From: an uncultured Bacteroidia bacterium
GTDB taxonomy: Bacteria > Bacteroidota > Bacteroidia > Bacteroidales > ML635J-15
Direction of reading: 5' to 3'
Length of the DNA: 34,529 nt
Assembly (NCBI GenBank): GCA_902762455.1
Contig: CACWOG010000003.1
Location: 1-34,529, forward strand
Shown: positions 9,895 through 18,500 of the stretch, piece after piece
How the letters are laid out: each line of letters starts with the position of its first letter
Position numbering within the stretch: position 1 is the stretch's first letter
Made by a program: the position numbers and the translations under genes
Notes under the pieces: generated by a model
The model's database searches: none
What the model was told of the DNA's origin: nothing
The model's input: only the letters and a program-made list of their open reading frames with translations

Positions 9895-10896
9895 ATGCAA
9901 ACAATTAATAGATATATAGTTATGAGATTTTCAAAAGTGCATGCGACTTTGTTTGTCGCGATAGTTCTAATGCTGTCAATGGCTTCGTGCCACAAGGATT
10001 CGGTGATGCTTAATCCGTTGGCAAGCTTTGATATAGAACTTCAGAAAGTGTCGGACGGCATAGCAAGTAAAGCTGCGGTTACCGACTTTGAGGCTGTAGT
10101 GTCTGTCGCCTACGAGGACGATACAATTGGCTACAACTGTCGTTTCGTTGCAAGCGACAGCATTTCAGACCTTTATATGTACGATTACGCCAAAAGCGAT
10201 GTTGTGTATGCAGCGTTGGGAAAACCTTTCCGTCTGCTTGTTGACGCTATAATCGGCGATATGGCATTCCACGGCGAATCGGAGATATATGTTCTCGAGG
10301 GCGATCCTCTAAAAGTATCAATGGGGCTGGAGTCAACTTTCGGCTACATCGACCTCGGTCTGCCCAGCGGACTAAAGTGGGCAAAATGCAATCTGGGAGC
10401 AACCTCGCCCGAAGGATATGGCAGCTACTTCGCGTGGGGCGAAACCTCCGACAAATTGGATTACAATTGGGACACTTACACATATTACAACGATTCTGCA
10501 TTAATAAAATACAATGGTTCCGATGGCTTGAGTACATTGGAAGCCACCGATGATGCCGTCACAGCAAGGTTGGGCGCAAACTGGCGTATGCCGACCAAAG
10601 CCGAATTTGACGAACTGCTGAATAACTGTATCGCAACTTTCACAACAAGCAATGGAGTAAACGGCTATCAGTTCACTGGACCTAACGGAAACAGCATTTT
10701 CCTGCCTATGGCTGGCGGTCGCGAGGGCGAAGGACTTTTGAGCAGTGGAGAAAGCGGTTTCTATTGGGTTAGCACCCTGTATTCAGAAGATGTAGAATAT
10801 GCTTGGGGATTTATTCTTGAACCACAATCGTGCTACGAAACAAGTTACTACAGAATGCTGGGACAGACGATAAGGCCGGTTTATGCAGGAATGTAG
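9895..10896 (+). CDS. Surface lipoprotein with Fib_succ_major/DUF1566-like C-terminal domain
   Basis: 333 residues from the ATG at 9895, 4 bases after the stop of the giant surface protein gene, so probably the same transcript. A second ATG at 9922 (residue 10) gives a more typical lipoprotein signal: MRFSK, a hydrophobic stretch, then lipobox MASC with the lipidated Cys at residue 32 (23 from the second ATG). Residues ~40-150 resemble the N-terminal part of fimbrillin-like lipoproteins, but I cannot name the family. Residues ~150-333 match the module common in Bacteroidales and Fibrobacter surface proteins: YIDLGLPSGLKWA, FAWGE, WRMPT-AEF, NGYQFTGPNGNSIFLP, FYWVST. The function of that module is not known. 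Likely outer-membrane anchored; possibly a partner of the co-transcribed adhesin-like protein (inference). Confidence 0.85.
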   Translation: MQTINRYIVMRFSKVHATLFVAIVLMLSMASCHKDSVMLNPLASFDIELQKVSDGIASKAAVTDFEAVVSVAYEDDTIGYNCRFVASDSISDLYMYDYAKSDVVYAALGKPFRLLVDAIIGDMAFHGESEIYVLEGDPLKVSMGLESTFGYIDLGLPSGLKWAKCNLGATSPEGYGSYFAWGETSDKLDYNWDTYTYYNDSALIKYNGSDGLSTLEATDDAVTARLGANWRMPTKAEFDELLNNCIATFTTSNGVNGYQFTGPNGNSIFLPMAGGREGEGLLSSGESGFYWVSTLYSEDVEYAWGFILEPQSCYETSYYRMLGQTIRPVYAGM

Positions 10897-10917
10897 AGAT
10901 GTGTAAGCATAACAATG

Positions 10918-10948
10918 AAAAAAGACACCCAATCGGATGTCTTTTTTT
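10918..10948. terminator. Bidirectional intrinsic terminator
   Basis: A 10-bp stem, AAAAAAGACA (10918-10927) with TGTCTTTTTT (10938-10947), continues inward after a C/A mismatch with CC/GG around an AATC loop. There is a T run on the + strand (10942-10948) and, because of the A run, also on the minus strand. It can end the lipoprotein transcript (+) and the tRNA-Cys transcript (-). Confidence 0.85.
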
Positions 10949-10952
10949 GTTG

Positions 10953-11023
10953 AGGTACCTTGCAGAATCGAACTGCAGTACCCAGTTTTGCAGACTGGTG
11001 CCTCACCACTCGGCCAAGGTACC
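10953..11023 (-). tRNA. tRNA-Cys (anticodon GCA)
   Basis: A 71-nt cloverleaf read on the minus strand. Acceptor GGTACCT pairs with AGGTACC. D stem is GCC/GGC. Anticodon stem CCAGT/ACTGG encloses loop CTGCAAA with anticodon GCA. T stem TGCAG/CTGCA encloses TTCGATT. The discriminator base is U73, the identity base for cysteine tRNAs. CCA is not encoded. A strong promoter lies 11 bases upstream and a terminator directly downstream. Confidence 0.96.
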
Positions 11024-11034
11024 TTAAGTGGGTG

Positions 11035-11065
11035 CAAAGGTAGTGCATTTTATTTACCCTGCAAA
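11035..11065 (-). promoter_or_regulatory. Promoter of tRNA-Cys
   Basis: On the minus strand, TTTG (complement of 11062-11065), 19 bases, then TACCTTTG (complement of 11035-11042), a full match to the Bacteroidota TTTG-N19-TAnnTTTG promoter. The -33 half lies within the 3' end of the CWC protein gene. Confidence 0.85.
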
Positions 11066-11238
11066 ATTTTTTCCTTGTTTTTTAAAATTTTGGTCATACA
11101 ATCCTCGCAAAGGCAGTCGAAGTATTTGCCTCTCAGGTAGTTGGCAACATCTTCGGGAATGGTGATGCGTGTACACCAGCAGTTTTCACTCTGCGAACAT
11201 TCGAATGTCTTGTTGCATTCGGGACAAGTTTTCTGCAT
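11050..11238 (-). CDS. Cysteine-rich CWC family protein
   Basis: 62 residues with the CWC signature: CPECNKTFEC near the start, then CWC, then CLCEDCM. The spaced Cys pairs suggest a small zinc-binding fold; the biochemical role of this family is not known. It lies 27 bases upstream of tRNA-Cys on the same strand. I see no TAnnTTTG box between it and the ferredoxin gene, so it may depend on read-through of the terminator at 11350-11379, or on a promoter type I do not recognise. Confidence 0.85.
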   Translation of the reverse strand: MQKTCPECNKTFECSQSENCWCTRITIPEDVANYLRGKYFDCLCEDCMTKILKNKEKILQGK

Positions 11239-11255
11239 AAAAATTTAGTTTAATA

Positions 11256-11378
11256 TTATTCTTTAGGAGATTCCGCATAGTCGAACATTACAACGCTCTC
11301 CGTTTCGTATCGCGTGTATGTTCTGACTTGTGGAATGACCAGTGGATTCAAAAAAATAGGTTGCCAATCGGCAACCTA
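11256..11378 (-). other. Stop-to-stop open frame of 39 codons, possible 3' remnant of a gene
   Basis: On the minus strand a frame runs from a TAG at 11376-11378 to a TAA at 11256-11258, without a start other than TTG or a late ATG. Its translation (ending TRYETESVVMFDYAESPKE) reads like the end of a normal protein, and its stop lies 17 bases before the CWC gene, as in an operon. The upstream end runs into the ferredoxin terminator hairpin. It may be what is left of a deleted gene, or chance; I do not recognise a family. Confidence 0.25.
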
Positions 11379-11379
11379 T
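11350..11379 (-). terminator. Intrinsic terminator of the ferredoxin gene
   Basis: A perfect 10-bp stem ATAGGTTGCC (11356-11365) / GGCAACCTAT (11370-11379) with AATC loop. On the minus strand it is followed by a run of T (complement of 11350-11355). It starts 22 bases beyond the ferredoxin stop codon. Confidence 0.9.
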
Positions 11380-11400
11380 CAATCTCTTTTCAGACTGCTA

Positions 11401-11568
11401 TTATTCCTCTGAAATTGCGCCTGTTGGGCATGCACCTGCGCAAGTACCGCAAGAGATGCATTCGTTTGCGTCGATTACATAAGGAGTTCCTTCTTTGATA
11501 GCGCCTACTGGGCATTCGCCAGCGCAAGTACCGCAAGATACGCAGTCGTTACTGATTTTATAAGCCAT
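11401..11568 (-). CDS. 2x[4Fe-4S] ferredoxin
   Basis: 55 residues, starting MAYKISNDC and ending AISEE. Two identical-pattern clusters are present: CVSCGTCAGECP near residues 9-20 and CISCGTCAGACP near 38-49. This is the clostridial-type bacterial ferredoxin that carries two [4Fe-4S] clusters and moves low-potential electrons, for example with pyruvate:ferredoxin oxidoreductase, in the cytoplasm. The length is normal for the family. It is a single gene with a clear promoter upstream (11613-11645) and a terminator downstream, so it is probably highly expressed. The two halves are internally similar, as expected from the ancient duplication in this family. Confidence 0.96.
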   Translation of the reverse strand: MAYKISNDCVSCGTCAGECPVGAIKEGTPYVIDANECISCGTCAGACPTGAISEE

Positions 11569-11612
11569 TTCTTTAAAATTTAAATATTAATTAATACTGA
11601 AAATTTCGCTGG

Positions 11613-11645
11613 CAAAGGTAGTTATTTTTTTTCATCCGCGACAAA
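11613..11645 (-). promoter_or_regulatory. Promoter of the ferredoxin gene
   Basis: Minus strand TTTG (complement of 11642-11645), 21 bases, TACCTTTG (complement of 11613-11620). The -7 box ends 44 bases before the ATG at 11568, giving an AT-rich leader. Confidence 0.85.
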
Positions 11646-11673
11646 ACATTTTCGCATATTATTCGTTATGGTT

Positions 11674-11703
11674 TTTGGATTCGGTTTTTATGTTGTAATT
11701 TTG
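11674..11703 (+). promoter_or_regulatory. Promoter of the first flippase gene; decides its start
   Basis: TTTG at 11674-11677, 18 bases, TAATTTTG at 11696-11703. The spacing is one base short of the usual 19-21. The -7 box lies inside the longest possible open frame (ATG at 11668), so translation must begin downstream, at the ATG at 11719. Confidence 0.7.
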
Positions 11704-11718
11704 CGCTCCATTACAAGG

Positions 11719-13182
11719 ATGAAGAGAAATTTTGTAATAAACTTATGCTTCCTTCTCTTCCTCAATATCTTGGTAAAACCTTTCTGGATATTCGGGGTTG
11801 AGCGTTCGGTGCAGAACATTGTCGGCGCCGAGGAGTTCGGCATATATTTTTCACTGCTCAACTTCTCGCTGCTGCTCAACATCATCCTCGACATGGGCAT
11901 TACCAATTTCAACAACCGCAACATCGCCCAGAACCGCAACCTGCTCGACAAAAGTCTTTCCAACCTGTTGGCACTCAGACTTGTACTGGCTGTGGTTTAC
12001 ATAGCAATATCGTTGATTATAGCTCTCTGTCTCGGCTACGAACTGCGCCAGATGAAAATTCTTGGCATCTTGGTTGTCAACCAGTTCCTGCAGTCGATGA
12101 CGCTCTACCTGCGCTCCAATGTAAGCGGTATGCAGATGTTCAAGACCGACAGCATGCTCTCTGTGCTCGACCGTCTGCTGATGATAATTTTCTGTAGCAT
12201 ACTGGTTTGGGGACATGTTACCGACACACCTATAAAAATAGAATGGTTCGTTCTTACGCAGACGGCCGCATATTTCATCACTGCTCTTGTGGCATTCCTT
12301 ATCGTCTTCAGCAAGACAAAACACTTCCGCCTCAACTTCCAGATGAAATATTTCATCGCTTTCATAAAGCAGAGTTTCCCGTATGCGTTGCTCATCCTTC
12401 TTATGGCGTTCTACAACCGCATCGATTCGGTTATGCTCGAGCGAATGCTTCCCGACGGCAAGGAACAGGCAGGAATCTACGCACAGGCGTTCCGAATCTT
12501 GGAAGCCGCTTCGATGTTCGCCTACCTATTCTCGGTATTGCTGCTGCCGATGTTTGCACGCATGATAAAGCAGAAGCAGAATGTTGAAGGTCTGTGCAAG
12601 ACGGCTTTTGTGCTGATTTTTGTGCCGGCTATCGCCCTTATGAGCGTCTGTCTTTTCTTCAACCGCGAAATTATGGGACTTATGTACTTCGAGCATATCG
12701 AGACTAGTTCCATTGTGCTTGCAATACTTATGGTAGGCTTCGTCGGAATCTGCATAACCTACATTTTTGGCACTCTGCTGACCTCAAACGGCAGTCTTAA
12801 GTATTTGAACATTATGGCAGCCTGCGGAATGGTACTAAATATTGTACTGAATTTCATTCTTATACCGCATTACGGCGTAATCGGTGCGGCAATTTCGAGT
12901 ATGGTCACACAGCTTGCAACCGGACTTTGCCAGTACATCATAGCATTCCGCCTTTTCAAGTTCAATTTCAACTTGAAGTTTACTATTGTAACGACGCTCT
13001 TTGTAATAATATCAGTTACAGTTAGTTATTTTGCAACAATGATTGACTACAACCGTTGGATTGTGGTGTGCGGTGCTGCTGTGGTTTGCGTACTTGTGGC
13101 TGTTGCACTTCGCGTTCTCGACCTGCGTTCGGCAATTACAGTGTTAAAGGAAAGTTTGGCAAAGAGGAAAGAGAAAGAATAG
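11719..13182 (+). CDS. Oligosaccharide flippase family protein (Wzx/MATE-like)
   Basis: 487 residues from the chosen ATG (MKRNFVINLCFLL), which follows the promoter box; a longer frame from 11668 would add 17 residues that overlap the promoter. The protein is almost entirely hydrophobic, with about 12-14 membrane segments. The N-terminal phrase LVKPFWIFGVERSVQNIVG, the mid-protein YNRIDSVMLERML and the typical loop 'GAEEFGIYFSLLNFSLLLNI' resemble Polysacc_synt-type exporters that flip lipid-linked sugars across the inner membrane. Its stop is 2 bases from the stop of the convergent AlbA-domain gene. The glycosyltransferase at 14391-15416 is nearby but on the other strand, so a shared pathway is only a guess. 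Confidence 0.88.
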   Translation: MKRNFVINLCFLLFLNILVKPFWIFGVERSVQNIVGAEEFGIYFSLLNFSLLLNIILDMGITNFNNRNIAQNRNLLDKSLSNLLALRLVLAVVYIAISLIIALCLGYELRQMKILGILVVNQFLQSMTLYLRSNVSGMQMFKTDSMLSVLDRLLMIIFCSILVWGHVTDTPIKIEWFVLTQTAAYFITALVAFLIVFSKTKHFRLNFQMKYFIAFIKQSFPYALLILLMAFYNRIDSVMLERMLPDGKEQAGIYAQAFRILEAASMFAYLFSVLLLPMFARMIKQKQNVEGLCKTAFVLIFVPAIALMSVCLFFNREIMGLMYFEHIETSSIVLAILMVGFVGICITYIFGTLLTSNGSLKYLNIMAACGMVLNIVLNFILIPHYGVIGAAISSMVTQLATGLCQYIIAFRLFKFNFNLKFTIVTTLFVIISVTVSYFATMIDYNRWIVVCGAAVVCVLVAVALRVLDLRSAITVLKESLAKRKEKE

Positions 13183-13184
13183 AA

Positions 13185-14330
13185 CTATTGTTGTTTTCGT
13201 GGAATTATAACAGTAAACTGTTCTCCATCAACATCATTAATAAATGAAATGTCAGGTTGTTCCTTCAATGCTCTTACTATGCCTGAACCGAACCCACGAT
13301 ACCTCATAAGTTTTGTGCTATATGAAACTATCAAGTTGTTTCGTACAACCGCATTGCCGCGTTTTATGTTTTCAACAGTCAGACTATTAGGTAGTTTTCC
13401 AGGACTTATAATCTCCACTCTATTGTCGAATATGCAAATACGGATAGGTGCATTTTTGGAATAGTCTCTGTGGGTTAAGGCATTCTGTAGCAATTCTTCA
13501 AGTACTACTGGTGAGATTTCGAGTAAACCGGTAGAATTAAACGATTGTCCAGCTTGTATGTGATGCAAATTGCGTGTAAAAAAGGATATGCTTTTTTGGA
13601 ACATTTCTGGGATAGTACCGACAATATCTTCACTGTCGCGATAATCAGAACCGCCAAGTTCATTTCCGAAAAAAGATACGGCTTTAATACAGAATGCGGG
13701 ACGATATTTCTGTGGATTCTTACCAAAAAACAAAAGTCCGCCAAGAGTCAACTGGTCTTCTTTTGTAACATTTATATTTTTTAGCAAAGTTGGCGTTATT
13801 GGCTCATCTTCGTCCGATACTGCAACAAGATATTTTTTTACTTTCTCTGTATCAATATCTTCGATGCCTGTATATGGAACTTTCATCTCATCAATGTATA
13901 TCAATCCGCTTTGCTGGAATAATCTTATTTGCTCATTATTGTCGGTAAGACGCCGTTTGTCAGCTCCTTGTTTTATCCATATAGTACCATTCCTATCTTT
14001 GTATGGCTTTGCTATTCCTTCAGCAACATCAACAACAAGAAGCGACTTTCCACAAATATCCACAACTTCTGTAGTAATAAACACTTGTGGTTTAATCAAT
14101 TCATTTGCAATTGTCCCTATTTTATTGCCATAATCCTGTATCTGGATATAATTTAAACCTATGGCTTCACCAGTTTTGTCGTTTACACCAAAAATAAGCA
14201 AACCTCCTTTAGAATTAGAAAAAGCTATCAATTCTGCTGCTATGCTATCTTGATTATCTAGTCGTTCTTTAAATTGAACACGGCTATTTTCTCCATTTTT
14301 CAATATTTCAGAAAGTTGATTGCTATCCAT
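13185..14330 (-). CDS. AlbA_2 domain / HATPase_c_4 ATP-binding protein (putative transcriptional regulator)
   Basis: 381 residues. Residues ~1-130 form a Schlafen-like AlbA_2 domain: an Glu-x-x-x-Val-Gln-Phe-Lys entry (SRVQFKERL), AELIAFSNSKGG and LIFGVND. The C-terminal part has GHKL-type ATPase motifs of the RecG-related 'divergent AAA-4/HATPase_c_4' group: EELLQNALTHRDYS, EIISPGKLP and RGFGSGIVRAL. Proteins of this architecture are common in Bacteroidales; they are predicted nucleic-acid-binding regulators, some linked to defence or mobile regions, with no settled function. It is a single gene with its own strong promoter at 14356-14386, convergent with the flippase. Confidence 0.88.
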   Translation of the reverse strand: MDSNQLSEILKNGENSRVQFKERLDNQDSIAAELIAFSNSKGGLLIFGVNDKTGEAIGLNYIQIQDYGNKIGTIANELIKPQVFITTEVVDICGKSLLVVDVAEGIAKPYKDRNGTIWIKQGADKRRLTDNNEQIRLFQQSGLIYIDEMKVPYTGIEDIDTEKVKKYLVAVSDEDEPITPTLLKNINVTKEDQLTLGGLLFFGKNPQKYRPAFCIKAVSFFGNELGGSDYRDSEDIVGTIPEMFQKSISFFTRNLHHIQAGQSFNSTGLLEISPVVLEELLQNALTHRDYSKNAPIRICIFDNRVEIISPGKLPNSLTVENIKRGNAVVRNNLIVSYSTKLMRYRGFGSGIVRALKEQPDISFINDVDGEQFTVIIPRKQQ

Positions 14331-14355
14331 AAAACTATATCGAATCTAAATTTAG

Positions 14356-14386
14356 CAAAAGTACAATTTATAATTTATTTTACAAA
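14356..14386 (-). promoter_or_regulatory. Promoter of the AlbA_2 domain gene
   Basis: Minus strand TTTG (complement of 14383-14386), 19 bases, TACTTTTG (complement of 14356-14363), a full match. The ATG at 14330 lies 25 bases beyond the -7 box. The -33 box is 4 bases from the end of the upstream glycosyltransferase gene. Confidence 0.85.
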
Positions 14387-14390
14387 CTTA

Positions 14391-15416
14391 TTATTTCTCA
14401 AATATCTCCACCGAAGTTTTCTTTTTGCCCATAAAGTGTTTGAAAACAATACTTCCGCAGTACATTCCGGTGATTTTCGATGAGGCTTTGCGCGTTACAG
14501 CTAACCTTTTCTGCTTCATTTTGCGCTTATTCTTCAAAAAAGCGCCGTAGGCACGGAATACTGCATGACATTCCTTGAAATTTCCTTGGAAAATCATTCT
14601 TACAGCGGCAATCACATCAAGGAAGAAACGCACAAAGAGCACCCAGCCTATTTCCTTGTTCGGAAGGTTCTTCACAACAAGGTAAAGGTTATTGCGGAAA
14701 TTTAGGAAAGTCTTGAATGGATTTGACTTGGGCAAAGCCCCGCCGCCGACATGGTAGATTGTCGATTTGGGCTCGCACACAACGCGATAACCCGAATTTT
14801 GCACTCTCCAGCAAAGGTCTATTTCCTCCTGATGTGCAAAAAAGTCATCATCGAAACCGCCAACCTCAAAGAACAACTTGGCGCGTATGAACAATGCCGC
14901 ACCGCTTATCCAAAGGCAGTCCTCGCGGGTGTCGTGCTGACCATTGTCGGTTTCAAGGCACTCAAACAATCTGCCACGGCAAAAAGGATAGCCATACTTG
15001 TCGATGTAACCCCCAGCGGCACCAGCATATTCAAACTTATCGCGGTTGTTGTAGTCGATGAGCTTTGGTCCGCACACGCCTATGGTGGGGTCGCTGTCCA
15101 TAAGTTCCACAAGTGGCGCAATCCAGTCCTTGCCGACTTCGACATCGGAATTGAGCAACATAAAGTATTCGGCTTCAATTTCTTTCAATCCACGATTGTA
15201 ACCGCCAGCAAAACCATAATTCTTGTCGAGTTTTACAAGTTGTATCTGCGAAAAGTTTTCCGAAAGGAATTGTAGCGAGCCGTCGGTAGAACCGTTGTCA
15301 ATAATGCAGATGCGTGCAAGGTCGGGATTGGTATTCTCGACAAGCGTATGCAGAAACTGACGGAGAAATTTTTCACCGTTCCAGTTGAGTATTACGATTG
15401 CTGTACGAGCCGACAT
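14391..15416 (-). CDS. Glycosyltransferase family 2
   Basis: 341 residues. It has the GT-A fold signatures of family 2: AIVILNWNGEKFL at the start, IDNGSTDGS (nucleotide-sugar binding), NYGFAGGYNRG, the metal site region LLNSDVEVG, and the acceptor-side EEIDLCWRV after GGFDDDFFAHQ. It is related to the rhamnosyltransferase-like enzymes that lengthen O-antigen or capsule glycans from nucleotide sugars at the cytoplasmic membrane. The ~100 C-terminal residues are basic and partly hydrophobic, consistent with membrane association. The gene is alone, and its sugar donor cannot be told from sequence. Confidence 0.92.
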   Translation of the reverse strand: MSARTAIVILNWNGEKFLRQFLHTLVENTNPDLARICIIDNGSTDGSLQFLSENFSQIQLVKLDKNYGFAGGYNRGLKEIEAEYFMLLNSDVEVGKDWIAPLVELMDSDPTIGVCGPKLIDYNNRDKFEYAGAAGGYIDKYGYPFCRGRLFECLETDNGQHDTREDCLWISGAALFIRAKLFFEVGGFDDDFFAHQEEIDLCWRVQNSGYRVVCEPKSTIYHVGGGALPKSNPFKTFLNFRNNLYLVVKNLPNKEIGWVLFVRFFLDVIAAVRMIFQGNFKECHAVFRAYGAFLKNKRKMKQKRLAVTRKASSKITGMYCGSIVFKHFMGKKKTSVEIFEK

Positions 15417-15436
15417 CTATCATTAAAATCAAAGCG

Positions 15437-15444
15437 CAAAGATA
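15437..15444 (-). promoter_or_regulatory. Probable -7 box for the glycosyltransferase gene
   Basis: TATCTTTG on the minus strand fits TAnnTTTG, 20 bases before the ATG at 15416. I find no good TTTG at the expected distance upstream, only TGTG-like sequence. Confidence 0.5.
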
Positions 15445-15494
15445 ATAAATCTATCGTATTGTCACAGATACTTTATAATCCGACTTTATTTTAG

Positions 15495-15525
15495 TTTGCC
15501 AATTTAATCTAAATCCTTAATTTTG
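15495..15525 (+). promoter_or_regulatory. Promoter of the TPR-CHAT gene
   Basis: TTTG at 15495-15498, 19 bases, TAATTTTG at 15518-15525: a complete match to the Bacteroidota consensus. The ATG at 15543 is 17 bases beyond. Confidence 0.85.
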
Positions 15526-15542
15526 CGGACACATAGAATTAT

Positions 15543-18500
15543 ATGGAAAAACTATTTCTTTCACTTGCAATCATATTTTTATCACTAGGAAACCTTGTGG
15601 CACAGAACATAGATTCTCTATATAAGGCAGGGGTAAAATACTATAATTCAGGAGATTATAAATCAGCATTACCTGTTTTCAAAGAGGTGGCGGAACTTAA
15701 AAGGCAGCAAGTTGGCGAAACGCATCGCGACTATGCTGTGGCATTGTACAATGTAGGCACCATATACAAGGAAATGGGCGACAACAAGAATTGCCTTGAA
15801 TATTATCTGCTGGCAACCGAAACCTACAGGCTTGTTCTCGGCGAAAAGGACTATACATACGCTTTGTCGCTCAACAATACTGGTGCCGTATATAACGACC
15901 TCGGCGACAATGAAAACGCCCTGAAATTCTATAAGAAGGCTGCCGAAATCCAAAAGGAAATTATTGGTGAAAGCCATCCCGACTATGCTACTTCGCTCAG
16001 CAATATAGGCTATACATATAGTTTACAGGGAAGATACAAGGAATCGTTGGAATATTTCATAAGGGCAAACGAAATTTTTAAGAGTTCGGCGGGAGAGAAT
16101 AGCCCTACATACGCACTGTCGCTCAATAACTTAGGTTCGGCATACGAATATGTTGGCGATTATCAGCAGGCTTCCGAATGCTATATGCAGGCTTATAGGA
16201 TTATTGCGAGCATAGGTGGCGAAAACAATCCCGATTTGGCATTCTCGTACAACAACATAGGTTCGCTGCTCGCAAAGATGGGCGAATACAACGAGGCACT
16301 GAATTATTACACAAAGGCTTTGGATTTGCAGGAGAAAACAATAGGTAATGATAACCAGCAGTATGCAATATCGCTCAGCAACATAGGGTTTGCCTACAGC
16401 AATATGGACGATTACGAGAATGCATTGAAATATTTTAATCGGTCGTTGGAAACTACAAAAGCTGTTTTGGGTGAGGATAACACCTCTTATGCTGTCACAC
16501 TCAACAATATAGGCTCGGTTTATTCAAAGTCTGGCGACTATAATAAGGCTCTGGAGTACTATTTACAGGCAAAGGAAATCATAGAAAGGACAAGTGGCAA
16601 GTATGGTCACGACTATGCAACTACGCTCAACAATATCGGCGAACTTTACAAGTTTCTCGGTGACTATGGAACCGCTTTGCAATACTACGGCGAGGCATTG
16701 GAGATAAAGGAGCAGATTTATGGCAACCAACATCCCGAATATGCAACTACGGTAAAAAGCATTGCCGATGTCTTCTACATTTTCGGTGACTATAATTCTG
16801 CATTGAACAATTATACATACGCTTTGGTAATCAGAGGTGTTGCTCTCGGAACCGACACTCCTGCATACGCCGAATCGCTTTTAGACATCGGTAAGGTTTA
16901 TGATGAACTTGGTGACTATGGAATTGCACTTGAATTTTATAGGTCGGCAGCCGAAATACAAATGGAGAACCTTGGCAAAAAGCATAGCAGTTATGCGTTG
17001 ACACTCAATAGGATGGGCATTGCGGCTTGCAACATTGGCGACTACGAGAAAGCATTGAAGTATTTGCGTGAAGCATTGGATATACAAAAGCTTGTGATTG
17101 GCGAGAATCATGCCGACTATGCTTCTACACTTAATAGTATCGGATTGGTTTACAGCGAACTAGGTGACAATGAAACCGCTCTGAAATATTACCTGCGTAT
17201 TGCAGAAATCAAAAAATCGGTTTTTGGCGAGGAACATCTTGATTATGCGACTGCACTCAACAACATCGGAAGTGCGTATGCCAAGCTTAACGATAACGGA
17301 AATGCTCTGAAATACTTCATTCAGGCTGCTGGAATACAAAAGTCGTTGCTTGGCGAAAAAAGTCTTGACTATACCATCTCACTCAACAACATTGGATTCG
17401 CCTACAGCGGATTGGGCGACAACGAGAAGGCTAAGGAATCATACTCGGCTGCAGCCGAAATATGTCTGAAGATGTTTGGCGAAAAGCATCCGCAGTATGC
17501 CACTTCACTGAACAATCTGAGTCTTGTATATATGGATAGCGGTGACAAGGAAACGGCACTTGGCTTCTGCCGTAAGGCTTTGGGAATTAGGGAAGATGTA
17601 TTTGGTAAAAATCATCCATCGTATAGTGCTTCGCTTTACAATATGGCTGGAATTTACAATCATTTCGGTGACTATGCCGAGGCACTTGGCTTTTACAAGC
17701 AGGCGTCCAAATTGCAGAAGTCGAACATTGTCAGGAACTTTTCGTTTATGACGGCTCACGAACGTGAAACTTTCTGGAATGCTAATTCAGAATATTGTCG
17801 CAAGCAACTCAATGTAGCCTATCGGTTGCCGTCCGACACTGCTGCGTCAAGGCTTTCGTATGATACCGAACTCATTACCAAGGGCTTGCTGTTGACTTCC
17901 GAAATTGAGTTTAACAGGCTCATTGCCGAAAGTGGTGATTCAGCCCTTGTTTCCGAGTTTGATAATATGCGAAAACTGAGCCTTATGCTCAACATTGAAC
18001 TTGAAAAGCCGGTTTTGGAGCGAATTGTCAACTGCGATTCGCTGAATGACGAAATCCAAAAGGCGGAAAGGCATCTTGTAGAAAAGTGCAAGCCCTACGG
18101 CGATTTTACCCGTTCTGTTGCGATTGGCTGGAAAGATGTTAGCAATGCCTTGAAAGGCAACGATGTAGCAATAGAATTTACAAGCTACAAAATATGTCCA
18201 GATTCAACAATGTATGCCGCCATTGTTCTTGCTAAGAATATGGAATCGCCTGTGTTTGTTCCTCTTTTCGAACAAAAGGAGATGAACCGTCTTTTGCGCG
18301 GTGTTGCTCCAAAGGAAGTTACGCATGACGAAAACGAGCGTGGTGCTACTTCTGTTTCGGCAAAAAGGCTGGGAATTTATGAATCTACAGGACTATACGA
18401 CTTGCTATGGAAGCCTTTGGAAAAATACTTCCCCGAAAATCCGCGAATCTATTTTGCACCATCGGGAATGCTACACAAGATTGCAGTGGAATACGCACCT

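Noticed and set aside
9090..9995. A 301-codon open frame on the minus strand
   Set aside because: It lies opposite the 3' end of the second giant gene, whose protein has clear domains; the reverse frame has no recognisable family and arises from codon bias.
11668..11718. Extra 17 residues at the start of the first flippase
   Set aside because: A promoter box (11696-11703) lies inside this stretch, and the conserved N-terminus begins at 11719.
13185..14330. Defence island or mobile element around the AlbA_2 protein
   Set aside because: No partner gene, integrase, repeats or att-like sites flank it; it is a single gene with its own promoter.
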